From contig NC_087062.1 of NCBI RefSeq assembly GCF_963678635.1, positions 4,886,193-4,950,192 of the forward strand: a DNA stretch of 64,000 nucleotides, in the 5' to 3' direction. This DNA comes from Symsagittifera roscoffensis (lineage: Eukaryota > Xenacoelomorpha > Acoela > Convolutidae). The notes under the pieces are model-generated. The model was not told where the DNA came from. It made no database searches and was given only the letters and a program-made list of their open reading frames with translations. Below, piece after piece: positions 11,901 through 23,755 of this stretch. The position numbers were made by a program, and so were the translations under genes. Each line of letters opens with the position of its first letter. Positions within the stretch are counted from its first letter, which is position 1.

Positions 11901-12778
11901 CACAGAAAGAGGAAATGAAAGCAGAGGAGATGATGATCTTGGTGCTGAGGATTTCGAAACCACGGTACTTTGTCGGCAGCGAAACTTGATGGTATGTTTC
12001 GTCGTTTATGATACAGTTGAAAAGCCTTTCAAGTTTGAGTCTGATTCGCATGTTGAAGTTTTCAAGGAGTTTTCAGTGGGCTGAAATCCAGATGGGTTCA
12101 TAAAACGCACATCAACATGGGCATGAAAAAGCAATGTCTCAGCAAAACAAGACTTCCTGGCTGGGTGTGGTGTTAAGTTCTCCAGTAGGATGTCCAATTG
12201 CTTGAGCTTGTCTTCTAGCTGAGTCTCGACGGCATTTTCATCAAAACGGGCTCCAAGCAAAGTCTGATTTGAAGCGTCTATGATGGCAATCGTCGGAAAC
12301 TTGTAGCAAAGTTTTCCTCAAGGAGTGTTTTGTCGGGTCCGAAAAACCGTTATTTCAAATTTCTCAGGGATAATCCGAGTACGGCAGAGAAGGCCTTGTA
12401 ACAAAGTTTACTATGCGTTGCCGAAAGAAAAGTCATCCAAGTAACCCATTTTCAGGCGCGGCTGCAAGTTTTTTTAATAACTGATGAATGACAAGAAAGA
12501 AACCAAACGTGGCTAATAGGTCACTTTGCTCGAAGATTTCGGCTTCATGGACAAGGTAGTCGCCACACACAAGAGAGCTAGCAGAGTCATGGGAGACTTT
12601 GACGAAGTTCAGAATTTCAGTGCACTGTTCTGAAACCCTCTGCATGATGAAATCATGCCTAACATTGTTAAATGCGTTGGAAAAGTCCATTTTAACGAAA
12701 ATTCCATGGGCAGGCATAGAACTGATGTACTCAAGGGCTAGATGAGTGGCTACTTCTGTACCATTGGATCACTCGGCT
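11854..12778 (-). pseudogene. LINE reverse transcriptase, broken
   Basis: Read on the minus strand, fragments appear in the expected order. First NGTEVATHLALEYI and FVKMDFSNAFNNVR (the metal-binding Asp motif of RT palm) near 12600-12775. Then LDD inside GYLDDFSFG (catalytic YLDD box) near 12430. Then GARFDENAV and KSCFAETLL near 12130-12250. Finally DETYHQVSLPTKYRGFEI near 11950-12010. This order matches non-LTR retrotransposon RTs seen in marine invertebrates. Several frameshifts and stops (for example a stop three codons after the YLDD block) make it inactive. No endonuclease domain or poly-A tail was identified. Confidence 0.8.
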
Positions 12779-13999
12779 CTTAGTTGAAGAGGCTGAAGTT
12801 AATGCTTTTATATGGGATCGTTGGTAGTTTTACGGGACCATAATTCTGAACTATGTTTTTTTTCGCACCATACGATATTCGTCAATCAAAGTGGATGGAG
12901 TGCCGAAATGGGAGTTACATAATCAAAACAACCGGTGCGAGATAGTTTTAATGAATCTCATTTTCTTGACGATTTTGATTTTTGATAGCTTGTTGTCTGA
13001 GCGGAAGTTAAATAGATTACCTGGTAAAAAAGCGAGGTTGAAGCAGCTGCGAGGATGAACTATGCGAGGTTGAAGCAGTTAAATAGATAACCTGGAGAAA
13101 ATAAGAGAGGTCGTAAGATTTAACGAGGAATAAGAAACTGGCACCTCCTAGCAAAGGATTCGAAAAAGCCAGAAAGTATTTGAAGAACAATGGTCTTCCG
13201 GCTGTGCCGTTTGACAAAGGAATAGGATTTGTGTAATGAAAATGAGACAAATGAGAGGAAACTGAGTTATTTATTGCAGCCACTAGACTTTACTGAGCGG
13301 AGAAATCTGACGGTCAACGTCGTCAAAAAAGTGAAAATGACATGAAATAGTAATCACTCGCTTAAAAAGGAAGAAGATGTCGGATAAAAGCTGCATACTA
13401 GGTTAAGATTAAATGGGGCGCAACCGGCTAGGCTGTATGGATTGGCAAAGTGGACAAAGAAGGCACACTGCTTCACCCGTTCTTACTTTACTTCGAAGCT
13501 CGTATGACCATCTGAACAAATTGCTTTTCTGTGCGAAATTCTGTGCTGAAACAATTTTCTGTTCTAAAGCAGCAACCAGCCTTTCTTGTTGTTCCGACCA
13601 TTTGAAAAATGTGAAGGAACTCAGTCTTTGGGTGTTTTGTTGTTTATTTGATTTTTTTTTTGCTTAACACAAAATTTTACAAAGCATGCGGGAAAAGTTT
13701 AATGAAGAAACAGTTTTGTAAATCAAAACTTTTCCATTGGTGTTATCGTGCACTCAGAACATCGAGGTTTTATTTAAATAAAACAGACTCAAACTTCAAG
13801 CCAATGGAATTCATTCTCATAGAAAAACATAGTGTTTAGAATTATAAGCAATTTGCTCAACATTATACAATTCTCTTGAAGAATTATGCTTGTATTGAAA
13901 ATGAAAGTAAGAAAAATACTAAAAATGACGCGGAATATTAAAACGGAATGCATAAAATTATAAGTTTGTGGAACAACTATATGGAAAACTTTCAGAACA
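12779..13999. other. no gene seen; repeat-derived DNA
   Basis: Short ORFs at 13017-13283 (-) and 13413-13839 (+) show no recognisable motif. The part 13800-14000 resembles 40430-40600 (shared blocks attctcat, aaaacata, atgacgcggaat, and aattataa), so it belongs to a dispersed repeat. Confidence 0.4.
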
Positions 14000-14003
14000 G
14001 TTA

Positions 14004-14262
14004 ACAAAGAGGGTTTTTTTGGCTTTTTTAAATGGAACGTTAACCGGCAATTGAATGACTTGAATGTGACTGGTGGTTATTTGAGATTTTTTTAAATTCA
14101 ATTTCAATTGTTTCGGAAACTTAAACAAAATTTATAAGTTCAAAAAAAAGCCAGTCAATTGAATTAAACAAAAACTTAAATAACGACCAGTCACATTCAA
14201 GTCATTCAATTGCCGTTTAACGTTCCATTTAAAACAGCCGAAAAACCCTCTTCGTTAACTGG
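14004..14262. repeat. foldback (inverted repeat) element, arms about 100 bp
   Basis: The left arm (about 14004-14100) and right arm (about 14168-14262) are reverse complements at roughly 90 percent: ttaacaaagagggttttt pairs with aaaaaccctcttcgttaa, and caattgaatgacttgaatgt pairs with acattcaagtcattcaattg. A third partial copy of the right arm lies at about 14395-14500, and a diverged fragment near 40590-40650. This looks like a non-autonomous foldback or MITE-type element; no target duplication was found. Confidence 0.7.
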
Positions 14263-14875
14263 TCTGAAAATTTTCTATATAGTTGTTAATTGTTTTTCAA
14301 TTGATTGTCAAGTATATTGGGAATTTTTTTAAAAGCCTAAGTCATCACAAATATCCAAATTCACACTTTTAACTGGCTTCATTTTGAACTTATAAATTTT
14401 GTTTAAGTTCCAAAACAATTGAAATTGAATTAAACAAAATCTTAAATAACGACCAGTCACATTCAAGTCATTCAATTGCCGTTTAACGTTCCATTTGCTG
14501 TCAACCCTTGAAAAAAGGGGGGAAAGTTGTATTCGGTTGACTCTAACTTATCACAGTATTTCGATTTTTAGTCTAATTTCGAGCAAAAAAAAGGAGCGAG
14601 AAGGTCTAATTTATGTCTTTCCCCTTAATTTTTATTTCAAGTAAAATTAAATTTAAATCAAAGAAAATTTTAGTGCCAATTTGGGAATGAACAATTTAAA
14701 AATCTCAAATAAAACATACCCAAGGCAAAACTTTAAAAAGTTTGAAACAATATTTGATTGTTTTGAGTTTTTTCTGTTTTTCAGTCTTATTTTGGTAGGA
14801 CCTGTTTTTAAATTTTCCTAAGTTCCAAACATTGCTATTGCGATTATTTTCACCCCAAGTTTTTTGGTATGGATT

Positions 14876-15660
14876 TTAAAAAACAAATTTTTTGTGAATA
14901 ATTGGGCTGTCTTTCCAAAAATTTACGTAAGCTTGAGTGCCTGCTTCCGTTGTCTTTTTTGTGTCCACCCAGTTTAAAACTACCACGATTAATTGAAAGA
15001 GCATATGACTGAAGAGAAGAACCTCAAGAAATTTCTCACGCTGTGAAAAACACAAAAACAGACTCAAGAAATTTTCTAAAGACAAAAAAGACCGTCGAAC
15101 AAAAAGTTTATGGGTTGGTAATAGCTTTCAAGAGAACTGAACTGCCAAACTGCGTACAAAAATTTTCATTACTGGAACTTCAATTTTTGGCTTAGGACAA
15201 GTTCTCTCATTTTTGAGAAGACGTAGTTTTGCATTTCATCAATATAATTGATCAAAACATATGCAGCAAGTCGTTGTTTGAGATTGGGGCGGAGTCCTAG
15301 ACCTATGTCAAGCGAGTGAAACAGACACCATCGGATAGGGGAGAGAGAGCTAGAAATAATTTCAAAAACAATAATCTGTTTGCCTTTCATTCACGGTGTT
15401 GAATTTTGTGTACTGAAAACAGACCAATACCATAGAATCAAAACAAGAAGAAAAAACTTTGAGCTTGGAAAAATACAAAACCAAACATTTTTAAAATAAT
15501 TTTGGAATCAGCAGTTAAGGCATCGGCTCTAGGGCATCGCAAAAGAATTCAATGAAGGCACACCACAACGTTCATTGCTATCTCTACCTTGAAACCATTT
15601 GACAAATTCGAGCCAATCATTGGTCAGTTTTTGACAAGATGAATGGCGCGAACACTAGGA
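14876..15660 (-). other. possible exons of an unrecognised gene (weak)
   Basis: Several short open stretches on the minus strand have splice-like borders. At 15042-14935 a pyrimidine-rich acceptor precedes an open stretch beginning REKFLEVLLF and ending before gtaaat. About 15295-15175 is open and includes LRPNLKQRLAAYVLINYIDE. About 15635-15570 is open and includes TNDWLEFVKWF, ending in CAAG before gtagag. No known domain is recognised and phases do not join fully, so chance ORFs in AT-rich DNA remain likely. Confidence 0.2.
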
Positions 15661-18600
15661 CAAAAACACGAGAAGTAAGATCAGCTTCTTAAAAACTCAA
15701 TTGTAATTTCAATTTTCTAAATTCGGAGGCTTACAACTCTGACGAGAGAGCGCGAGATCGAAGCCTACCACGGCGTTAAGCTAACAACCCAGAGTATTTC
15801 AACTCAAAAATAACATATTGTTATTTAATATTACTAAAAACTTTTATCTACTATTTTCTTAGGTATTTTTTTTCTTCAGTAGAACCAATCATCTATTATA
15901 TCTCAAAACCGCGCATCCAATAAATAGTTGTTAAAAATTCAGAAGGTTACAGAGCCAAATTGCACAGAGCCGCAAGAATGCCAAAAAATACAACCTATCT
16001 CCATTTAATATGTCCTAAAGCAGCCACGATCAATTTATCATAGCTTAGAGCCGGAAATTTATCAATTATCCAAAACTGAAAAAGCTTTGTCAGTTCTGTC
16101 TAAGTGTGTTATTCATATGTTCATGTCATTAAATATTTGTTTTTCCTTGTCAGATTTCATTATTTAATGTAAACCATCATCAAAACTGTTTTTCGTTGTT
16201 CGTTAGATTTTCAGTGTGTACAAATTGTGTTTAGCAATGCTAACTCTTCGTGAAATTAAAATCTAAAAACAACTTTTCCGATTTGTTGAAAAGTTTATCT
16301 ATTGTTTTTCGGATCCATGCGTGATCGTAAACTATGCGCCCAAGTGTCTAAATCCAATTATGAATTACTTAAGCTAAAAAAGATTGTTCAGAGATTGGAT
16401 TCAAACACAAAGTCTACCGCAGGGTCAAAATAGACTAGAATTATTTAACAAAATTTTCAAAAATATATTTATAATTGAGTTATTAGTACAGTGTACGAAA
16501 ATAACAGTATCAGGAATTGCAATGAACTCTAATCATTATGTCTGACAACAATCAACAATTATATATTGACAATATCCTTTTATCCAGTCCGACGGTACTT
16601 CAAGCCGGATTAAATATAGGGACTTATAGTCAACAAATTTTTCAAGAAGTCACAAATTCGAACAAAGAAACCGAGGATTTTTGAATTGAAATTCTCAATT
16701 TCATGTAGTTTCTTTTCCATTTATTGTCGTTTCGCATAATTTGAGCATTTAATTGTTCCGACTTTCGATACGAAAGTAACGGAATATTTGTGCTCGGGGT
16801 GGGTTTTTTTTTCTTCAGACAAATTTCGACTTTTTAACTAGCCATTTTTGACAAAATTTTTTAATATCATTCGAAAGCTATTGTTGTCCTGAGCTTAAAT
16901 TTGAAAAGATATTTCACCTGTGATCATTTTTCTTGAAGTTATGAGGGTTTAAAGATTGCCATTTTGGCCATTTTGACCAATTTGGGACAATTAACGCGCG
17001 ATATAATTCGCGCTATTAACGCGTAAGCGGAGATTTAATCCGTCTTAGAAATCGTTCCAAATTAGTTGGAAGAAGCTTATTTGCCATAATTGATTTGTTA
17101 CAAGGAGCGAAACTTATCCTTTTGTACTTTATATGGCGTGTGGGGGATGATTTTCATAAAAAAATTTCAAATTTTAGAAAATTTTTTTTCATTTTAATTA
17201 CATTTTATTAAACATTAAAAGGCAGTCGGAACATTCAGGGCTTCGCCCTGATACGAGCAGTCTTGTTTATATTTGAGAGTATTTAAAATTTTTTACCTGG
17301 TTGTTGGATAATTTTTGTGCACAATTTTGGCAAGTTAAATAACCGCTGGTTATTTAACAAGTTAAAACAGAAAAAACTTAAGCGTTTTGAAGCGTTTGTA
17401 AAATCTTAATTCTGATTTCAAGTTCCTTCGGTTTGAAGTCCCGTCGGCCTGTGGTCCTGCACCCGTTGAGCAAACAGCATAAATATTTTAGGGCAGCAAG
17501 AAGCCATGCTGACTAATTCAATAACCATGAAAACTGATATTAAGATTAACGAACGATTAAAATATAGAAATAGAAAAAACGCTGAAAAAACATTTCGAAA
17601 TTGAAAAAAAATGATTGCTCGCCGCTATTGGCCAAATTGATGAAAAAATTGAAAAACTTTCTGACCGTTTTTTTTTAAATCGATAATTTTTTCTAAATGA
17701 TTTATCCAGCGCGAATCTTGACTCAAAAGACTTCAATCAGAAATCCCATTGGACCTCCGATGACGTGTTCTTGGCACCTCAATTTCGTCACAGACAATCC
17801 AGCTCAAAGATTCTTCCAACTCCGAGTTTCAGCTCTCAAATAATCATGCAGCTTCTGGAAACTTTTCGCCTATCGCACAGGCTAACATACGAAAATAGAC
17901 TGCCTGTTGAAAACTTCTGGTCAGACAAATCCACAACACATTACCCCACTTCCACAAACGGGACCAAGTTAACATCCGACCCCCCCCCCCCCCGCCCCCC
18001 GAAAAAGCCGTTGTGGATTATGTAAAATTGGTTCTAAGTTGGAAATTTCAGCCAATCAAAACCGAGCAGAATTGTTCTGAATTGAATGCTGAGGTGGAAG
18101 ATCTTAACTTGGTCTATCTGGGGGGAGGATGTTCACTTGACCCCAAAAATGTACCACGAGGCCTCTGTCAGGAATAACAAGGCGTGAACGATAGTTTACA
18201 AAATGAAATTCTGGGGACTTTGATATCCCTACATCCACCTTTTTTCACAAGCTTAGTTCTTGCATCTTGCACCACAATCTGATGCGGTTTCTTTTCCAGA
18301 TTTTTAAGTAATCGCAGCTGGACATATTATCAAAAAAACACTACACAATTAGAAAATGTACATTTAAAAAGTTATTTTCTTTTTGTGGTGTATATCTGTT
18401 GTGCCATCACAAAACTTTTGGATTCTCAACATTTCACAAATTTCTATTTATCAGATAAGAAACAACGAAAAACGCACAAAAAAGTAGAATAAAGTATACT
18501 GATGTTTTGATTCTTCTTTAAAACTTATTAGCCATCTACCTTCATTTTTATACAACAGTATCACGATTTTTTTCTGTGTGAGACGTCAACTAATTTTTTC

Positions 18601-18768
18601 AAACTCGATATAACACGATATGCTATAGTTAACAATTCTTTATTCGAAACAAAGAAACAATAAGCAAATTATAATCAATTTTTTTTATTACACGGCATTA
18701 TTGGATATGGTCATATTCTAACATTATAAAAAATTTCCTTTCAAAACTGTTGGTAAATTTGTGAAAGC
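15661..18768. other. no gene recognised; repeat-derived DNA
   Basis: Holds a poly-C tract near 17980, small palindromes (near 16760 and 17000), and a motif agggcttcgccct near 17245 followed by gatacgagcagtc, which recurs inverted near 20865. The plus-strand ORF 17765-18025 is not supported as a gene. The 150 bp before 18769 is AT-rich and may contain the promoter of the next gene, but no defined site is visible. Confidence 0.4.
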
Positions 18769-20088
18769 ATGTCTAGAAAATCGATTTTTCAAAAAATACT
18801 GCGGTGTTGCAAGTTCAGTTTTAAATTTTTATATTTGTTGAGCTTCTGGGAGGCCATTCTTGTTATGATATCTTTATCTCTTTTGACTTTTCTAATAGTA
18901 GATTCTCAAATCCAGAATCGAAAACTTCTGCAGTTTCTGAAGTCCGTCGAAAAACAAGATGAAAAAGTTCCCGCAGATGGGAATTTTCTAGAAGAAACCG
19001 ATGACGTCAACTGGAATTATTTGGAAACTAAAACTGATTCTGAATTTACGTCTGTCTGTGATCTTCTAAACGCAAGTAGGATGCGTTATAAAAATATAAC
19101 AATCACAAGACTACTTGGACCCAGTTTACCGCCCCTACAAAGCCCAATTCAGCAAAGTTATAACTTGGAACATATTCTTAAATATGAAAATGAAGTTCAA
19201 AGGTCAAAAAAATGCATCAGGCAAATTTGGGTCATAGCTTGCATGTACAACAGAACCGAAGAAGATGAAATAGTTCAAATTCTGAATAAATTCAACCAAG
19301 AATTTTATTATTTCAACGATTGCTCTCGAACCAATAAAACGAAACTATTAAATCAAATTAAAGACGTGAATTCAGTTCGAAACTTTGCAATTAGTAAGGC
19401 TTTAGAAATTTCTACCGATTGGATTTTACCTTTAGACGGCAATATTTTCATTACTTTGGACGCGCTTGACAAAATCATTCATGGGTTGATTCTCGACGAC
19501 AGTTTTGGTTATCAAATACATACGATACCCTTGTTTAGAATTATTGGGTGTCAGCGAGTGAAATTTAAGGACAGTTTTCGATTTGACAAAGAACTTGAAA
19601 CTTCGCGAGCCACAGTTAAATCCAAATACCCGGTCATTTCTGAGTTTCTGTCTTTTAAACAAGAAGGTCAAATTGCAGTTTCAACCCTATTTCCCGATAT
19701 TCTTGAGTTTTTCGACCCTTCGGAAAAGTACAGTTTGAAATCGAAATTGGGGCTTATAAACCGATTGAAGACAAATAACCCTAATTTGAGATGCGGATAC
19801 AACGCTGGTAACGAGTTCACTGATCGATCGATGAGTAAAATGTTGTATTACGCAAACAATTGCGGATACACTTTGCGGCTGCTTTACTGGCCGGAGAAGG
19901 ATTCGTGTCCTTTCGACGAAGTTCCTCCCCTGCATGGAGTTTATGCAGAGCAGGAATATATTAGTCAGCAGGTGAAAATGCTCAGAAACCGAACAGAAGT
20001 GAGTAATAAAGTCCGAGCGCGTCAACGAAACAAGGGCCTAGAAAATTTGGAGCGCTTATTGCAATCTGACCAGGAAATTAAAAAATAA
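18769..20088 (+). CDS. type II membrane protein, glycosyltransferase-like (439 aa)
   Basis: Single open exon starting at ATG 18769, with codon use clearly unlike the flanking AT-rich DNA. A short basic N-terminus is followed by one hydrophobic span (about residues 19-45), as in Golgi type II enzymes, then a lumenal domain with Asn glycosylation sites. The central part contains NSVRNFAISKAL (about residue 200) and ILPLDGNIF (about 221), which recall the substrate-handling core of GT2-like transferases; a Cys-rich C-terminal part follows. Function is inferred only from this layout and the acceptor, donor and linkage are unknown. AATAAA occurs at 20115, close after the stop, fitting a poly-A signal. 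No intron is needed. I do not recognise an ortholog. Confidence 0.85.
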   Translation: MSRKSIFQKILRCCKFSFKFLYLLSFWEAILVMISLSLLTFLIVDSQIQNRKLLQFLKSVEKQDEKVPADGNFLEETDDVNWNYLETKTDSEFTSVCDLLNASRMRYKNITITRLLGPSLPPLQSPIQQSYNLEHILKYENEVQRSKKCIRQIWVIACMYNRTEEDEIVQILNKFNQEFYYFNDCSRTNKTKLLNQIKDVNSVRNFAISKALEISTDWILPLDGNIFITLDALDKIIHGLILDDSFGYQIHTIPLFRIIGCQRVKFKDSFRFDKELETSRATVKSKYPVISEFLSFKQEGQIAVSTLFPDILEFFDPSEKYSLKSKLGLINRLKTNNPNLRCGYNAGNEFTDRSMSKMLYYANNCGYTLRLLYWPEKDSCPFDEVPPLHGVYAEQEYISQQVKMLRNRTEVSNKVRARQRNKGLENLERLLQSDQEIKK

Positions 20089-20112
20089 TCTACTTCATTT
20101 TAAACTGCGAAA

Positions 20113-20122
20113 CCAATAAAAA
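20113..20122 (+). promoter_or_regulatory. poly-A signal candidate of the glycosyltransferase-like gene
   Basis: The hexamer AATAAA lies about 25 bp after the TAA stop at 20086-20088, within ccaataaaaa. It is a common word in AT-rich DNA, so only its position supports it. Confidence 0.4.
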
Positions 20123-20392
20123 AAATTGAGCAAAATTTTTCATTTGATTTTGACAATCAGTTGAAGTGTGTAATTTTACTTTTCGAAATCTATTTTACAT
20201 AATCTATGTTACTTTAAATTATTTGTTCAAATATTATTCAAATCTGTATCAAAAATCTGTTCTTAGTCAATCACGGTTTTAAATCTTATTCCCAAAAAAT
20301 CAAGCTATAGTTTAAGCTCACTGTTTTTTCTCTTCATTGCGAATTGGATAAGGAAAACATCTCAGAAAAACATTTTTGCAAGTGGGTATCCG

Positions 20393-20830
20393 CAGTGGCG
20401 GATCTACGATTTTCTCAAGGGGGTGCGTATTTCCAAAAAAATCGAACAATTTGTCAACTTTTTGTAGGTCGACCATATTAGTCTTCTGAGCGGTTCAAGA
20501 GCAGTGTAAAAGCCCTATTTTGACAAAAATTTTAATTTTTGAAAAAACAGCAAATTCTTGCTAACTATGACCCTTTTTTTGCAAAGTTCGCAAAATTTTG
20601 CAAATTTTGGCTCTTTTTTGCTAAAATTTGACAAAAAAAAATGCAATTTTTCGGCGCGCGCTCCCCTTCAAAATTGGTATAAGTTGGCGCCAAAAATGTT
20701 TTTAGAAATTTTTGGGGTCAGCTATCCAATAATGGATGTCATAAAATAAAACCAAAGGCCGATCCGTTAGTTGATGAGGGGGTCAAGCAACCCTTCCCCC
20801 TTAATCCCCCTCTGGGTCCCCGAAATATGT
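20393..20830. mobile_element. hAT-type MITE relative, ends unclear
   Basis: The left end cagtggcggatctac resembles the terminal repeat of the two clear hAT-type MITEs at 37800 and 55035 (caggggcgga). The inside shares an inverted block (gcgcgcgctcccc) with the 37800 element (ggggagcgcgcgc). The right end is not recognisable and no 8 bp target duplication was found. The 63-codon ORF inside is not supported. Confidence 0.5.
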
Positions 20831-22382
20831 GAACACGCGTGCATAATACAAGATCGGACTGCTCGTATTAAAAATAATTCCCACTTGATACTGAGAAAAA
20901 GAACCAACGGTATTTACTCAATTACATAATTTGAAACAAATGATAAGAGATTACCATGTCTTGCGGCATGTTTCAGTAGTTAGGACAATTTATTAAGAAA
21001 AAGACAGGCAAAAGATTCGTTCAAACGTTGTAGAAAGACAAAAAAGATGAACAATCATTGGATTACACGAAACAATGTTTTACCTAAACTGAACCCGAAT
21101 CATTAAAAAGGTTAAAAAAAATTTGAGCTGAAAAAAATGAAAAAGTTTAAAATTTTACTATCCACGCATTAATTATATTTCAAATATTTACCTAAAACTT
21201 ATGAATTAGAAATCCCGTATATACCAGAAAGATGTTTTCAAAAAACATATTATCAAACTAAATTTTAACCGAGGGGTTTTCAAGATACACTTTGAGCTGT
21301 ATGAATTTCTGAATTGAAGACCGATATTCTGTTTTCTCCACTAAGTGGCTTTTGGTAATTCAGTTTCGGTTATTGCTGACTCCAAGTCATTATTCTGTGT
21401 TTCACCTAATATTTCGAGTATGAGGTTAATCAGCTGTTTTAGACGAATCTCCTTTTATTGTAAGTAATTTCCACTCACATTGTGCTTGGTTAACACTGTT
21501 AATTTTTTTTAAAACTAACCCATAATCTAAAAAGTCAAAAAGGTGCCGGAGCATTGTTTATGAATTTGAAAAAAAATTTCATGTCAAAAAAAGTAACGAT
21601 AGTTTGCTTTTCAGATTTTAAATTGTTTTGAACATTTCGCTGATATTTGCACCACCACTACAGTCTGAGTTCTTTTTGAGGTGACTTTTTTTAAGCTTTT
21701 TTCCTATTGTAGAAGGAACTGTGCAATTGATTGGCAGAGAGATTGAACTGTTCAGCTGATTGTTTTGATTCAATTCATGAAATTTTCTTTTTTTTTGTAG
21801 AAATTGTATTTCTTTTTGCTCATTTTCATCTGTAATCTGGTTTTGCAATAAGACACAATTTTATGGTACAGCTAAGGACTTGAAATTAATTCGATGCCTT
21901 CTGTAAGCTCACCAACATTTATTTCAATTTTACATTTTCAGAACAATAATTTTTCGTATTAGCTTAGTAACCTTTTTATCAATCATTTACAAATCTTTTT
22001 TGATTTTTTCTCAATTTTTCTCAACTTTTAATTTTTTCTCAATTAGTCGAATTTGGTTTTTTTATCTGTAGTTAATTCAGCAGCGAATAACTTAACTTTT
22101 GTCTGTTTGATTTAAAATTTTCCAATTTTTTTTCTCAATGCCGTTTCTACAATGCTTGTTATAATCACTTATAGCTTTAAAGAACTGAATCCATAATTGT
22201 AACGCGGAGTTTTTTGTTTCGCAGGTAATTGTAGGCTCTCTGGGGTGCAAAAAATCAAAGTAACCTAGTAACTGATAAAATTTTTCTTTCATTTTTTGCT
22301 CCAATTTTTTTTTAAATCTTGGCATATCAAAATTTAGTCAATTGTTTGAAGTTTCGAGGCTAATAAAGGCATAGCTAGAGTT
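20831..22382. other. no gene recognised
   Basis: Minus-strand open stretches at 21618-21848 and 22092-22325 (77 codons, with LLGYFDFLHPREPT) are the longest. They follow the stop of the tentative KH gene model and might be additional exons or a separate small gene, but no domain is recognised and the splice phases could not be joined. Confidence 0.3.
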
Positions 22383-23755
22383 TTAAAAAGTCTTCAATTT
22401 AGCCATTTGGTCTTCTGTACAAAAACGTCAAGAAATGTCTTAAAAACCTTGTCTTAATGTGTGGACTTGATGGTTAATATCATCTGAAATTGATCAGCTT
22501 CAGCTTCAAACTTTATCTAAATTAATCTTTGACTTAAAGCCTTTTTCTCCTTCTCAATCGCATGTAAATGAATCTGATACAATTCTAATTTAAAAACACA
22601 TTAGGAGAGTTCTCATTAAGCAATGTTTCTCAAAGCGTTAAGAAATTAGTTCATACTACACTTTCGAGCTGTTACTCTAAAAGTGGAAAGTTTGTTTAAA
22701 AAATTGATTGCATTTTCTCTACGCAATACTTTGGTGGATTTTCCATATCCATGTAGAAAAATTTAGTCTTTTTTTTACCTCTATCAAAATCTTGCAACTG
22801 ATTGATCTTGTAATCTCTACGTTCTTCAAATTGTTCTTTTATGTAAGACAAGTTTTGTTTCGGTGAAAGATGATAAAATACCTGAGTCGTCATGGTATGT
22901 GTAAAAATGGTTAACCGTGAAAACAATTAAGCCAATCAAGCTTTGTGTTGGGATGCTAAGTGTTTTAAAAAAATTCTCTAATCGTTTTTTTTTGGACTTG
23001 TAGGATTTCAATCACTTAGCCAAGGAAAAACTGGGATCAACTGAAGAAATGTTCTCTTCACAAGTCCTATTATCATTATTTGTCACAGAGCAACTATAAC
23101 AAATTTTTCAAGGGAAATTTGCTGATTTTACCGGCTATCTTTGATATTTATTTTTCTGAAGCTCTTTTGTGGCCTATGGCAAAAAAACTTCAACTGTCAG
23201 CATCAAAATACCCTAAAAGGTTTGCATCAATCAACAAGCCTAATCTTTTTGTTCCTTGAATTACATAACAATGAAGTCATAAGTGAAAATCATTCCTTTC
23301 AGAAGCTTTTTTTGAAATTTCAGGCAAGAAAACTTCAATCCTCATTACAAGTAGCGATCAGAATAAATTAACATTCGTATTAAATATGATAAGTTGTATA
23401 ACGAAAAAGGGGAAAAATTAGAAGAAAAAAGTGGAATTAAAAAAACGTTCTTGGGAGTTTTAGGCAAAAAATCCTTTCTCAGTACCAAAAAAGCTATCAA
23501 ACTGTGGCAACAGTTATAGGCAGTGCCCAAAATATCCTCTTTACTTTCAGTTATCGCAATTATGTTTTTTTTGGAATTCTGAAAAAGCAAAAATGAAACT
23601 TAAAAAATACAATTTTTTCAATGGTCTTTCGCCCAATGTATACTTTATAATGATATATTTCGCAGTTGATTTTACATTATTTGGTTCAATTAGTCTACAT
23701 CTGGTTTCTTTTGCATGGTTTCGTAGCCTGATCATTTTGCCGCAACTGCTGCGCG
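22383..23755 (-). CDS. KH-domain protein, tentative multi-exon gene, 5' end missing
   Basis: The best part is a KH domain split by a 97 bp intron. Exon 23755-23676 reads SSCGKMIRLRNHAKETRCRL and exon 23578-23486 reads NIIAITESKEDILGTAY. Together they match the KH pattern (GxxG-like turn, I-x-x-I/L-R, E-T-x-C-x-I, then I-x-I-T and an Ala-containing last helix). The acceptors are strong (cttttag, gctttttcag). Downstream exons that keep phase are 23305-23265, 23173-23132, 23093-23016, 22955-22916, 22881-22779, 22483-22448 and 22414-22383, ending in TAA. Three of the implied introns are only 33-38 bp, so the 3' half is uncertain; 23011-22826 can also be read straight through. KH domains bind single-stranded RNA or DNA; the domain most resembles MEX3/ASCC1-type KH. 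No start exon was found. Confidence 0.4.

Noticed and set aside
15700-15790. tRNA-like stretch (gagatcgaagcc)
   Set aside because: Only a weak B-box-like word; no A box at the right distance.
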